Shown: piece after piece, positions 50,653 through 58,876 of the stretch | Numbering within the stretch: position 1 is the first letter of the stretch | Layout: each line of letters begins with the position of its first letter | Origin: Phycisphaeraceae bacterium D3-23 | GTDB taxonomy: Bacteria > Planctomycetota > Phycisphaerae > Phycisphaerales > Phycisphaeraceae | DNA length: 64,000 nucleotides | NCBI GenBank assembly: GCA_039555135.1 | Contig: CP114179.1 | Span: 3,038,001 to 3,102,000 of the forward strand | Direction of reading: 5' to 3' | Program-made: the position numbers and the translations under genes | Notes under the pieces: model-generated | What the model saw: only the letters and a program-made list of their open reading frames with translations | Database searches by the model: none | What the model was told of the DNA's origin: nothing

Positions 50653-52620
50653 ATGGCTGACCACACCTTCCGCCAGCTCTGCCGCTACCGCTTTGACCGA
50701 TTCATGTCGCGCGGCGGCTCGTCGATCTTTCTCTCCCTGCTCATCGTCACCCTCGGCTCTTTCCTGCTGATCGGCGTGCTGCGATGGGTCACGATGCTGA
50801 TCTGGCCCCACGGCACATCCCCCGAGACCGACGAGAGCTACATGGGGCAGCTCTACACGATCTGGCTGGCGCTGACCGACCCGGGCAACATGAACCAGGA
50901 CAAATTCGCGTCGCCGGTCTACAAGATCACCGCGGTCATGGCGGGCATGGCCGGGATCGTGATCTTCTCGATGCTGATCGGGTTTATCACCACCGCGCTG
51001 GACCAGAAGATCGGCGACCTCAAGAAGGGCCGATCCAAAGTCATCGAGTCGGGCCACACCCTCATCCTCGGCTGGGGCGACCGTGTGCCCGAGATCATCC
51101 GCGAGCTGGTGATCGCGAACGAGAGCGAAGATAGGCCCCGGATCGTCATCCTCGCCGAAAACGACAAGGAGGAGATGGACGACTACCTCGCGCTGCACAT
51201 GCCCGACACGCAGAACACGCAGGTGATCACGCGCAGCGGGAAGGTGTCGTCGCTGATCAATCTCGATGTCGTGTCGGTCAAGACGTGCAAATCGGTGATC
51301 ATCCTGCCGTGGTGTACCGACGCCGAGTCGCAGGCGGAGAAGGACGCGAGCGATACGCGCGTGATCAAGACCGTGCTGGGGCTGGTGGCGAGCAAGCACG
51401 AGGGCCAGGAGCTCAACATCGTCGCCGAGCTGTTCAACACGCGCAGCCGAAAGATCGCGACAGACATCACGGACGAGGTCACGTGCGTCGACGGGCTCGA
51501 CATCCTGGCGAAGATCCTGGTGCAGACTTCGCGTTCGATCGGGCTCAGCGTGGTGTACAACGAGGTGATGTCGTTCGACGGCGTCGAGATGTACCTCTGG
51601 GGCGGCGAAGACGCGGTCGACTGGGGCGGGATCACCTACGGCAAGGTGCAGTTCCACTTCCCCGATGGCATCCCGATCGGGCTGCGCCGCGCGGACGGGT
51701 CGCTGCTCATCAACCCCGCGCTCGATACGGTGCTCAACCCCGGCGACGACGTCATCATCATCGCGGAGGACGACTCGACCATTGCCTTTGAGGAAACCCC
51801 CGTCGCCGAGCCGACCGAGCACGACCTCGCGGGCGGCGCGAACACCCAGCGGATCGAGCGTGAGCTCATCATCGGCTGGAACGCCAAGGCCCCGATCATC
51901 ATCGAGCAGTACGCGGATTATGTGCTCGAAGGGTCGGTGGTCGATGTGCTGATGCCCGACCCGCCCGACGAGGTGCGAGAAAAGATCGCGCAGCTCCAGG
52001 AAGAACAGCCCGCGCTCAAGCTCTCGCTGATTGATGCGGACCCGCTCAAGCCCGAGGCGCTGCTCGCGCTCGAGCCGTTCCAGTACGACAACATCATCCT
52101 GCTCAGCCAGGGCGGCGTGGAGATCGACCCCGAGACGGTGGACTCCGAGACGATCATCATCCTGCTCCAGCTTCGGCGGATCTTTGATGACCACCCCGAG
52201 CAGGCGAGCAACACCAAGCTCATCAGCGAGGTGATGGACTCGGACAACATGGAGCTCGTGTCGCGTGCCGGGGTCAACGACTTCATCGTGAGCAACCGGC
52301 TGGTGTCGATGCTGCTCGCGCAGGTCAGCGAAGAGCCCGCGATCAATGATGTCTACGCCGACCTGTTCGAGGAGGACGGCAGCGAGATCTATCTCAAGCC
52401 CGCGTCGCTGTACTTCAAGGAACTGCCCGGCGAATACACCTACGCCGACATGATGCGGATCGCGCAAAAGCGCGGCGAGTGCTGCATCGGTGTGAAGATC
52501 GCCCAGCACGAGCAGGACATGTCGAAAAACTTCGGCGTGAAGCTGATCCCCGAAAAGAACACGCGGTACACGCTTGGGCCGGACGATCGGCTGATCGTGG
52601 TCGCGGAGGATGAGACGTAG
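50653..52620 (+). CDS. CASTOR/POLLUX-type ion channel with RCK-like domains
   Basis: 655 residues from ATG 50653. The N-terminal membrane unit has a helix at about 23-52 (SSIFLSLLIVTLGSFLLIGV, LRWVTMLIW), a short pore-like segment (YMGQLYTIWLALTDPGN) and a second helix at about 93-116 (VMAGMAGIVIFSMLIGFITT). The large cytoplasmic part has a Rossmann nucleotide-binding module (GHTLILGWGDRVPEII), RIVILAENDKEEM and a second related module (ELIIGWNAKAPIIIEQYADY). This matches bacterial homologues of the plant nuclear channels CASTOR and POLLUX, with tandem RCK-like gating rings. The ion is unknown (K+ or Ca2+). The gene stands alone. Confidence 0.85.
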   Translation: MADHTFRQLCRYRFDRFMSRGGSSIFLSLLIVTLGSFLLIGVLRWVTMLIWPHGTSPETDESYMGQLYTIWLALTDPGNMNQDKFASPVYKITAVMAGMAGIVIFSMLIGFITTALDQKIGDLKKGRSKVIESGHTLILGWGDRVPEIIRELVIANESEDRPRIVILAENDKEEMDDYLALHMPDTQNTQVITRSGKVSSLINLDVVSVKTCKSVIILPWCTDAESQAEKDASDTRVIKTVLGLVASKHEGQELNIVAELFNTRSRKIATDITDEVTCVDGLDILAKILVQTSRSIGLSVVYNEVMSFDGVEMYLWGGEDAVDWGGITYGKVQFHFPDGIPIGLRRADGSLLINPALDTVLNPGDDVIIIAEDDSTIAFEETPVAEPTEHDLAGGANTQRIERELIIGWNAKAPIIIEQYADYVLEGSVVDVLMPDPPDEVREKIAQLQEEQPALKLSLIDADPLKPEALLALEPFQYDNIILLSQGGVEIDPETVDSETIIILLQLRRIFDDHPEQASNTKLISEVMDSDNMELVSRAGVNDFIVSNRLVSMLLAQVSEEPAINDVYADLFEEDGSEIYLKPASLYFKELPGEYTYADMMRIAQKRGECCIGVKIAQHEQDMSKNFGVKLIPEKNTRYTLGPDDRLIVVAEDET

Positions 52621-52631
52621 GGTTGATTTTG

Positions 52632-52732
52632 GTGGGGCAGACATTCTTGTCTGCCATCAGGCCGAAGGCCTGAGTGATCTTGAGGGAACAGTCTCGGCTT
52701 CGCCGAATGGCAGACAGGAATGTCTGCCCCAC
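52632..52732. repeat. 101-bp palindrome, GTGGGGCAGACATTC family, copy 1
   Basis: The left arm is GTGGGGCAGACATTCTTGTC and the right arm GACAGGAATGTCTGCCCCAC. The inner CAGGCCGAAGGCCTGA and TCGGCTTCGCCGA also pair. Copy 2 is at 62259-62368; a relative is at 45365-45464. GTTTTT follows on the plus strand, so it can terminate the channel transcript. It lies in a convergent gap. Confidence 0.88.
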
Positions 52733-52736
52733 GTTT

Positions 52737-53363
52737 TTACTCGTACCGCACGCCCTCGAACTCGATCCACCCGGGCTGGTGTCGGCCGGCGGGGTCGTGG
52801 TGGGTCCAGTGGACGACGCCGCCCTGGCCGGACCACTCGTACTCGCCGCGGAAGGTGACGACGTCGCCCTCGTCGCAGGGCACGCGCTCGGCGAGGTCGA
52901 TGTTGTGCGCGATCAGCACGGTGTGGCCGGTGCTCAGGGTGATGATGAGCTTCTGGTGCCGGCTGCCGTCGTTGTCGTCGGGGAGGACCTTCTTGACGAC
53001 GCCCGAGGCGGTGACGATGACATCGCTGCGCTGGGCGCGGAAGTGTTCGCCGATGCCGCCGTCGCCGCCGGGCAGCACGGCCCCGCCGGTTCGGCCGGTG
53101 TTCTGTGGGGTGCGGTCCACGCGTTGCGGGTCGCGGGTATCTGCTTGCGGGCGCTGAGCCGGGGTGTCGCGCGCCTCGCGCTGCGCATCGGTTTCGGCCG
53201 CGTTCGTGTCGGCGTCGTTCTGCGCGGTGCGTATATCGTTGTCCGGCGTTGCTTCGTTGCCACTGGGCAGCCAGCCCTGCTGCTTGGCGATGAAGAGGGC
53301 GACGAGGAGGAGGATGCCGAGGATCGAGCCGGCGGTGATTTTCTTGCCTTGCTTCTTGGCCAT
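52737..53363 (-). CDS. DUF3465 membrane-anchored protein
   Basis: 208 residues. One N-terminal membrane helix (ITAGSILGILLLVALFIA, about 9-26) is followed by a disordered Asp/Gln/Arg linker (about 35-95) and a DUF3465 domain (about 105-208): VIVTASGVVKKVLPDDNDGS, RHQKLIITLSTGHTVLIAHN, IDLAERVPCDEGDVVTFRGE, GGVVHWTHHDPAGRHQPGWI. This OB-like domain is conserved but of unknown function. The His-rich HWTHHDP may bind metal. The start codon is 2 bp after the stop of the DUF2780-like gene, so the two form an operon. Confidence 0.88.
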   Translation of the reverse strand: MAKKQGKKITAGSILGILLLVALFIAKQQGWLPSGNEATPDNDIRTAQNDADTNAAETDAQREARDTPAQRPQADTRDPQRVDRTPQNTGRTGGAVLPGGDGGIGEHFRAQRSDVIVTASGVVKKVLPDDNDGSRHQKLIITLSTGHTVLIAHNIDLAERVPCDEGDVVTFRGEYEWSGQGGVVHWTHHDPAGRHQPGWIEFEGVRYE

Positions 53364-53365
53364 GG

Positions 53366-53755
53366 CTAGTCCTTGCCGCCGAGGACCGCGCCGACGATGT
53401 TGCCGATGCCGTCGCCGCCCTGTTTCTTGACGAAGTTCAGGATGACGGGGACGAACTTGCCGACCATGTCGGCGTCGAGGCCGAGCTTCTCGAACCCGCC
53501 GGCGAGCTTGGCCAGGTCGCCGACGCCGCCTGCGCCTAGTGAGGACGCGAGCCCGCCGACCGCGCCGAGCAGGCCGCCGCCCGCCTCGGGCGCTTCGTCG
53601 GCGAGTTGGTCGGCCTCGGGCACGGCCTCTTTGACCTTCGCGAACTCGCCCGCGCCGAGTTTATCTTTGACCAGCCCGAGGATCATCCCGGCGCCGCCCT
53701 TGGCCTGCTTAGTGTCGATACCGAGTTTCGAGACGAGTTCGTTGACGAGGTCCAT
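53366..53755 (-). CDS. DUF2780-like small protein
   Basis: 129 residues from ATG 53755 (GAAGGAAGA upstream). Gly/Ala/Leu-rich amphipathic helices: MDLVNELVSKLGIDTKQAKG, GAGMILGLVKDKLGAGEFAK, LLGAVGGLASSLGAGGVGDL and VGKFVPVILNFVKKQGGDGI. The order matches DUF2780 (VcgC/VcgE-like) proteins, which are of unknown role. There is no signal peptide. It sits directly upstream of the DUF3465 gene with a 2-bp gap. Confidence 0.72.
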   Translation of the reverse strand: MDLVNELVSKLGIDTKQAKGGAGMILGLVKDKLGAGEFAKVKEAVPEADQLADEAPEAGGGLLGAVGGLASSLGAGGVGDLAKLAGGFEKLGLDADMVGKFVPVILNFVKKQGGDGIGNIVGAVLGGKD

Positions 53756-53850
53756 GGGGTCTTCCTTCGCTTGATGAGTGGTGAGGCGCTGAACGTAGAC
53801 GTAGCCGGCGGTTTGCCGGGTGAGTCGCTGCGTATCGTACCGCAAAAAAA

Positions 53851-53898
53851 CCGCCGCTTGCGGCCTAGAGGTGTGACGCGCTAAGCCGCAAGCGGCGG
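53851..53898. repeat. 48-bp palindrome, CCGCCGCTTGCGG family, copy 2
   Basis: The arms CCGCCGCTTGCGGC and GCCGCAAGCGGCGG match the copy at 50534-50585. It lies between the msrA stop and the DUF2780-like gene start, close to a CAAAAAAA run at 53843-53850. Confidence 0.78.
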
Positions 53899-53938
53899 GT
53901 GTTGCAGAGATGAGAAATCGCTGGCGATACTGCTCGAT

Positions 53939-54661
53939 CTACTCGCCGTCGCGCAGCAGCTCCTCGAACGCTTCGCGGGTGTGTTCGACCTTGGGCTGCG
54001 AGACGCCGCGGATGTAGCCGTGGTCCGGGTTGTTGCGGGCGAAGTCCTGGTGGTTCGTCTCGGCGGGGTAGAAGGTGTGGCCCGGCTCGATGGTGGTAAC
54101 GATCCGGCCGTCGTACTCGGGCGTCGCGTTGAGCTGATCGATGTAGGCACGGGCGATGTCGGCCTGCTCGTCGTTGAGCGGGAAGATCGCCGAGCGGTAC
54201 TGCGGGCCGTAGTCGTTGCCCTGGCGGTTGAGCTGTGTGGGGTTGTGCGCGGTGGTGAAGAATACCTTGAGCAACTGCTCGAAGGTGATTTTGGCGGGGT
54301 CGTAAGTGATTCGCACGGCCTCGGCGTGGTCGGTGGTCTTACTGCACACGGTGGGGTAGTTCGCGGTCTCGGCGGTGCCGCCGATGTAGCCCGACTCGGC
54401 GTCGCTCACGCCGTCGAGCATCTCGTACACCGCTTCGACACACCAGAAGCAGCCGCCGGCGAGGATGGCCTGCCGGGTCTGCGGCGCGTCGGTGTGAGCG
54501 TCGGTGTTAGCGTTTTGGGTCGCGACGTCTTCGCCCAGCTCGGCGTCGGGGACCTGGGCGGGGTCGGGCGGGGTGAAGTTGTTACAGCCCGAGCCGGCGA
54601 ACGAGAAGGCGAGCATGGCGAAGACTCCGAGGGCGAGCAAGGCGGTCTGGCTGACGTGCAT
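53939..54661 (-). CDS. msrA: exported peptide-methionine (S)-S-oxide reductase MsrA
   Basis: 240 residues from ATG 54661 (GGAG upstream; ATG 54682 is an alternative). An N-terminal hydrophobic segment ending FAGSGC (Cys26) suggests export and possibly lipidation, unlike most cytosolic MsrA. The catalytic domain (about 65-240) begins AILAGGCFWCVEAVYEML with the nucleophile Cys71 (GCFWC), then GYIGGTAETANYP, DHAEAVRITYDPAKITFEQL, TAHNPTQLNRQGNDYGPQYR and FYPAETNHQDF. It reduces methionine-S-sulfoxide in proteins, here probably in the envelope. The usual GKTGHAEAV is KTTDHAEAV. It lies downstream of the sigma/anti-sigma pair. Confidence 0.92.
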   Translation of the reverse strand: MHVSQTALLALGVFAMLAFSFAGSGCNNFTPPDPAQVPDAELGEDVATQNANTDAHTDAPQTRQAILAGGCFWCVEAVYEMLDGVSDAESGYIGGTAETANYPTVCSKTTDHAEAVRITYDPAKITFEQLLKVFFTTAHNPTQLNRQGNDYGPQYRSAIFPLNDEQADIARAYIDQLNATPEYDGRIVTTIEPGHTFYPAETNHQDFARNNPDHGYIRGVSQPKVEHTREAFEELLRDGE

Positions 54662-54835
54662 CGGTGCGTACTCCGTAGTCATTGACGGGTCGAGACATGG
54701 TAGGCGCGGGTGGCCACCTTGTGCAAAAGCGATCGGCGTGGGGAATTGTTCCCGCGGGTGCACGGGCCGCACGCAGATGCTCGGACAGCCGGCGGACTAC
54801 GGACGCCGGCTGTATGGGTGTCGCGTACTTCGGCC

Positions 54836-55999
54836 TTACTGCGCACCGCCGGCGATGACGATCGCGCCCGTCGGGGCGGGGACGCCGCCCAGGGGCTCGA
54901 CGCTGACGGCGGCGAGGGCGATGCCGTCGGGCGCGTTGGCGAGGGTCGCTTCAAACACGGCCTCGCCTGCGGCGTTGGTATTGAACGTGCCCAGCGAGAC
55001 CGGGCCGCCCTGGCCATCACCAAGGACGAACCAGGCCTGGTAGGTCTCGCCCGCCTGCGCGGGGTCGAGGCCCGCGACGGTCATGCGCAGCCGGCGGGTG
55101 ACGGGGTCGTAGAACAGGCGTGCGGCGGCGGTGGGTTCTTCGTCGGTGCCGGCCATGACGTAGGCCTCGAGGCGCGGTGCGCTCAGCAGCGACAGGACGC
55201 GATCGATCTCTTCCTCTTGCTGCATGAGGACCATGAGGTCGCTGCGTTGGCCGACGAAGAGGGAACGCAGCTCGTCGGTCATGGCCTGGGTCGCGGTGAC
55301 GGAGCGTTCGACGCCGGCGACGCGTTCGATCTGTTCGATGAGCTGCTCGGCCTGTCGGGTGAGGCGGGCGCGCTGGGCGTCGAGCTCGTTGGACTGGGCC
55401 TGCAGCGTGTCGGACTGCTCGGTGAGCCGGTTATTCAGTTCTTCGACGCGCTGTCCTTGCAGGGTCAGCGCGTTCTGTTGCTGATCGAGTTCGAGCTGCA
55501 GCGCATCGGCGCGGTCGGTGACGAGCGCCAGTTCCTGCTGCGCATCCCAGCGTGCGAGGAAGAACACGGCCGCGCTCGCGACGATCGCGCAGCCGGCGGC
55601 GAGGGCCGCGGGGATCACCCAGCCGGGCTGACGCTCGATGCGCATCGGGGCGGGGTCTGGCTGATCGATCACCGACGGGGCGGCGGGCTTGCGTTGCTGG
55701 GTCGGCTTGGGTGTGGGTTCCGACTTGGGTTTCGCAGGCTTCGCGGACCTGCCGGGACGTTTGCCGCGGAGCGCATCCGCTTCGACCTGGCGCATCAGGT
55801 TGTCGGCTGCGCCGGGGTCGAGCTCGACCGGGTCCAGGGCCAGGGGCAACGCGGCGTACAGCTCCCGCGCTTCGCGCAGGGCCTCTTTTGCTTCGGGATC
55901 GTCGGCCTTTAGGCGCGACTTAACCACCGCGTGCTCCTCATCGGTGAGCGCGTCTGCCAGGTACAGCAGCATCAGTTCCTGGAGGTTGGCTTTACTCAT
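54836..55999 (-). CDS. anti-sigma factor with RskA-like C-terminal domain
   Basis: 387 residues. The N-terminal zinc-less anti-sigma region (residues 1-60: LQELMLLYLADALTDEEHAV) and Pro/Lys linker are cytoplasmic. There is one membrane helix at about 125-150 (WVIPAALAAGCAIVASAAVF). The outside part has a long coiled coil (about 155-240, LQLELDQQQNALTLQGQRVE) and an RskA-like domain (about 275-385: AYVMAGTDEEPTAAARLFYD, LRMTVAGLDPAQAGETYQAW, GTFNTNAAGEAVFEATL). It overlaps the sigma gene by 8 bp, the standard layout for a membrane anti-sigma holding its ECF factor inactive until a signal. The inserted coiled coil is unusual. Confidence 0.87.
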   Translation of the reverse strand: MSKANLQELMLLYLADALTDEEHAVVKSRLKADDPEAKEALREARELYAALPLALDPVELDPGAADNLMRQVEADALRGKRPGRSAKPAKPKSEPTPKPTQQRKPAAPSVIDQPDPAPMRIERQPGWVIPAALAAGCAIVASAAVFFLARWDAQQELALVTDRADALQLELDQQQNALTLQGQRVEELNNRLTEQSDTLQAQSNELDAQRARLTRQAEQLIEQIERVAGVERSVTATQAMTDELRSLFVGQRSDLMVLMQQEEEIDRVLSLLSAPRLEAYVMAGTDEEPTAAARLFYDPVTRRLRMTVAGLDPAQAGETYQAWFVLGDGQGGPVSLGTFNTNAAGEAVFEATLANAPDGIALAAVSVEPLGGVPAPTGAIVIAGGAQ

Positions 56000-56543
56000 G
56001 GCCGCCCTCCTTCCTGATAGTGGTTCGCAGTTGGTCGCGTAATCGGATCAATCCAAGGCGGATTCGGCCCTTGATCGTGCCCAGGGGCACCCCGGTTTCA
56101 TCGGCGATTTCGACGTTGGTTTTCCCGTCAAAGAACGACATCTCGATCGCCCGGCGCTGTTCGTCGGGCAACAGGCCGATCGCTTCTCGGACGTGCTCGC
56201 GTTCCTCGGCGGCGGCGAGGCCGTCGGCGGGCCCGGGGTTTGACGCGGAGTGGTTGGCGGTGTCGTAGGACTCGAGGGCGATTGTCTTGACGCCCGCCTT
56301 GCGTGAGCGGAGCCGATCGATCGACCGGCGGCGCATCACGAGGATCATGAACGTCCGGGGCGAGGAGCGCTTGGGGTCATACTTCGCGGGCTTCTTCCAG
56401 AGCTCAAGAAACACCTCGTTGAGCACATCCTCGGCGAGCTGGCGGTCGTGCAGGACTCGGCAGCCCATCGCGAGGAGCAGGGGCCCGAGCCGCTCGTAGA
56501 GCGCGCGCAACGCGGACGCATCGTGCTGCGCGATGCGCTCCAT
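55992..56543 (-). CDS. ECF RNA polymerase sigma factor (SigK-like group)
   Basis: 183 residues. Region 2 at about 10-80 (SALRALYERLGPLLLAMGCR, LAEDVLNEVFLELWKKPAKY, SSPRTFMILVMRRRSIDRLR) and region 4 at about 120-175 (AIGLLPDEQRRAIEMSFFDG, KTNVEIADETGVPLGTIKGR) are complete. It is translated with the anti-sigma factor (8-bp overlap). The start at 56543 is tentative because in-frame coding-like sequence (DPQQNELEL) continues upstream without an obvious start. Its target promoters are unknown; msrA and the anti-sigma factor are natural candidates. Confidence 0.88.
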   Translation of the reverse strand: MERIAQHDASALRALYERLGPLLLAMGCRVLHDRQLAEDVLNEVFLELWKKPAKYDPKRSSPRTFMILVMRRRSIDRLRSRKAGVKTIALESYDTANHSASNPGPADGLAAAEEREHVREAIGLLPDEQRRAIEMSFFDGKTNVEIADETGVPLGTIKGRIRLGLIRLRDQLRTTIRKEGGHE

Positions 56544-56893
56544 CAGCTCGAGTTCATTTTGTTGCGGGTCCAGGGGTGATCCGTGAGGGGTGAGGTAGTT
56601 TCAGGCCCCGGGGTGGACAGTGTAACGCCGAACTCGCATTTTGATTGCCCTGGCAACAATTCATAGGTCGAGTGATCCGCACGGGCCCGAGCCACGAAGC
56701 CACTGCGACCCCGGCCCACACGGGTGTGGCGGAGCTATGGAGATACGGCCGGAGAAGGACCGGGACGGGAGAAAGACACGGCCCCTGCCCGCGCGAGCGG
56801 GCGGGGCGTTTTACGTGCGCGTGTAAGAGTTACAGGCGCTCTGGGTGGGAAAGGATCGAGCGCGATGCATTCTGTTTGGCGTGGCTTCAGCAT
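56544..56893. other. 350-bp gene-free region upstream of the sigma gene
   Basis: No credible ORF is present. It contains the sigma-factor promoter region (56544-56640), an A/G-rich stretch on the plus strand (56733-56778, GGAGAAGGACCGGGACGGGA) and the hairpin at 56781-56807. Confidence 0.4.
56781..56807 (-). terminator. probable terminator of the PH-domain/yciH operon
   Basis: GCCCCTGCCCGC / GCGGGCGGGGC with a GCGA loop. On the minus strand, where it lies 87 bp past the yciH stop, it is followed by GTGTCTTTCTCCC, a weak U-rich tract. The plus side is followed by GTTTTA. Confidence 0.5.
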
Positions 56894-57244
56894 TCAGCCG
56901 CCCGCGGGTTTAGCGGGGTAGCCCAACGACTTGAGGTACTCGACGACACGGTCGCGGTGGTCACCCTGAACCTCGACACCGTCGTCGGTGACGGACCCGC
57001 CGGCCGAGCATTTGTTTTTGAGTTGCTTCGCCAGCGCCTTGAGATCGGTGGCCGACGGGTCGAGCTGGTACACCACGGTGACCCACTTGCCCCGGCGTTT
57101 CTCGCGGCGGACGCGGGCGTCCTGTTGCTTGGGGGTGCAGACGTCGCCCTGGGCGTCGCGCGGGCAAGCGCATTGGGCCAGCGCCTTGCCGCAGCTTGCA
57201 CAGGTGGTCGGGCGTTCGAGTGATGTGCCGTCGAAGAGTCCCAT
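56894..57244 (-). CDS. YciH/SUI1-like translation initiation factor
   Basis: 116 residues from ATG 57244; a GTG at 57283 overlapping the upstream stop is an alternative. The N-terminal part holds CASCGKALAQCACPRDAQGD, a cysteine-rich segment that may bind zinc. The SUI1/eIF1 core follows: RVRREKRRGKWVTVVYQLDP, DLKALAKQLKNKCSAGGSVT, DDGVEVQGDHRDRVVEYLKS. Bacterial YciH acts on the 30S subunit and influences start-site fidelity under stress. It lies 28 bp downstream of the PH-domain gene on the same strand and ends before the hairpin at 56781-56807. Confidence 0.9.
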   Translation of the reverse strand: MGLFDGTSLERPTTCASCGKALAQCACPRDAQGDVCTPKQQDARVRREKRRGKWVTVVYQLDPSATDLKALAKQLKNKCSAGGSVTDDGVEVQGDHRDRVVEYLKSLGYPAKPAGG

Positions 57245-57272
57245 GGTTTTGCTGGCTCGCGGGCGATCGTGT

Positions 57273-57968
57273 TTAGTCTTCACTCACAAGCTTACGCTGG
57301 TAGGTGCGTACAGTCTCGACAATGACCGCCGGGTGGGGGACGCCCTTGACGACGATCTCCATATCGCCTTGGCCGGCCGAGGAGATCGCGACGGTGCCGG
57401 CGCCGACGAAGCGTTCGATAATCGTCTGGCTGACCTGGATGTTTCGGATATCGTCGTGCTGAACCTCGGAGGTCTGGCGGTTGATGACGCCGCGTGCCCA
57501 GACGCTGCGCTGGGTGGTGACGGTGAGCGACTCGAAGCGCGAGCCGATGAAGCGGATCGCGAGGATGCAGAGACTTGGGAACGCGAGCACGAGGCCGAGT
57601 ACGGCCAGCGCGGTGTCGGCGGCGCTGTGCGACTCGGCGGTGCCGAAGTGGATCGCCATGGTGAGCCCGCCGACGATGAGGAGCGTGAGCCCGAGGGTCT
57701 GGATCGGGTGCTCGCGGAAGATGGCGGGGTGGACCGAGAGCAGCGACTGCTCGTCGTCGTTACGTCTGCCGGCGGGCGCATTGCCCTCGGCGAGCGACGC
57801 GGCGGCGGGGACCCATTGCTCGCCGTCGCGTTTGAGCAGCGCGGCGGATGGCGCGCTGGCCATGAATGGCAGGGTGCACGATGCGCACGACGCGGCGTGA
57901 CCGACGCCGGCGAGCGGGACGGAGTTTTCGGCGTCGCAGTGCGGGCAGCGGAACATGAAGTTAGCCAT
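57273..57968 (-). CDS. bacterial PH-domain membrane protein with zinc ribbon
   Basis: 231 residues from ATG 57968. N-terminal zinc ribbon MFRCPHCDAENSVP ... AASCASC (CxxC, CxxC). A short charged linker (about 40-80) is followed by two membrane helices at about 92-112 (IQTLGLTLLIVGGLTMAI) and 120-142 (ALAVLGLVLAFPSLCILAIR). The bPH_2 domain (about 145-225) has FESLTVTTQRSVWARGVINR, TSEVQHDDIRNIQVSQTIIE and AISSAGQGDMEIVVKGVPHP. Such proteins are membrane-associated and of unknown role. It is the first gene of a pair with yciH. Confidence 0.87.
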   Translation of the reverse strand: MANFMFRCPHCDAENSVPLAGVGHAASCASCTLPFMASAPSAALLKRDGEQWVPAAASLAEGNAPAGRRNDDEQSLLSVHPAIFREHPIQTLGLTLLIVGGLTMAIHFGTAESHSAADTALAVLGLVLAFPSLCILAIRFIGSRFESLTVTTQRSVWARGVINRQTSEVQHDDIRNIQVSQTIIERFVGAGTVAISSAGQGDMEIVVKGVPHPAVIVETVRTYQRKLVSED

Positions 57969-58095
57969 GCCAAGACGATACCCAACCGTGTCGGGCAGGG
58001 GAAGCCGGGCCGGCTCAGAATCGCCGGGTCTGCCGATTGGGCGGACCAGATTCGCGGCTCCGGGGTGTTCGATCGCCTCGCGGTATGCTGTTGCG

Positions 58096-58857
58096 ATGCC
58101 AACACGCTCTTTTTCGACCGGCGTTTCGCTGCTGCTTCTAAGCGTGACGGTCCTCGTGTCGGGCTGCGCGCAGACGAAAGTCGCTGGGCGATCGGCAACG
58201 GCGATTCCGTCTGGGGTGCCCGTTGTTGCGACGTTCTCGATCGTGGCGTACGACGAAGAGACCGAGTCGTGGGGGATCGCGGTGCAGTCGAAGGTGGTCG
58301 CGGTCGGCGCGGTGGTGCCCTGGGCACAGGCCGGGCACGGCGCGGTGGCGACGCAGGCCCACGCGAACGTGGCGTATGGCCCGGACGGGCTCGAGATGTT
58401 GGCGCAGGGGATGTCGGCGCAGGAGGTGGTTGACGCGCTGGTCGAGGCGGATGAAAACCGCGACCACCGGCAGGTCGGCGTGGTCGATGCGCGGGGACGG
58501 GCCGCGGCGTTTACCGGCGAGCGGTGCATGGACTGGGCGGGGCACCGGGTCGGCGCGGGCTACTGCGTGCAGGGCAACATCCTGGCGGGCGAAGGCGTCG
58601 TCGATGCGATGGCGCGGGCGTATGAAGCGGCCGAGGGCGATTTCGGCGATCGGCTGATCGATGCCCTCGAGGCCGGGCAGGCCGCGGGCGGCGACCGGCG
58701 CGGCCGACAGAGCGCTTCGCTGTACATCGTCCGCGCCGAGGCCGGCTACGCGGGGGGCAACGACCGCTACCGCGATGTCCGGGTCGACGACCATGAAACG
58801 CCGATCGCCGAGTTGCGTCGTGTCTATCACCTGCACCGGCGGATGTTCCGCGACTAA
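58096..58857 (+). CDS. DUF1028 lipoprotein (Ntn-hydrolase-like)
   Basis: 253 residues from ATG 58096. Lipoprotein signal LLLLSVTVLVSGC (Cys24). The DUF1028 domain follows: VATFSIVAYDEETESWGIAV, QSKVVAVGAVVPWAQAGHGA, VATQAHANVAYGPDGLEML, HRQVGVVDARGRAAAFTGER and CVQGNILAGEGVVDAMARAY. Family members have an Ntn-hydrolase-like fold, and some have been linked to nuclease or hydrolase activity, but the reaction is not established. It is exported. The next gene, an esterase, starts 19 bp downstream, so the two form an operon. Confidence 0.9.
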   Translation: MPTRSFSTGVSLLLLSVTVLVSGCAQTKVAGRSATAIPSGVPVVATFSIVAYDEETESWGIAVQSKVVAVGAVVPWAQAGHGAVATQAHANVAYGPDGLEMLAQGMSAQEVVDALVEADENRDHRQVGVVDARGRAAAFTGERCMDWAGHRVGAGYCVQGNILAGEGVVDAMARAYEAAEGDFGDRLIDALEAGQAAGGDRRGRQSASLYIVRAEAGYAGGNDRYRDVRVDDHETPIAELRRVYHLHRRMFRD

Positions 58858-58876
58858 TCACGAGCGAGGAAGAGCG

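Noticed and set aside
50449-52644. 731-residue ORF antisense to the channel gene
   Set aside because: Composition of a shadow frame; the sense strand has membrane helices and RCK-like motifs.
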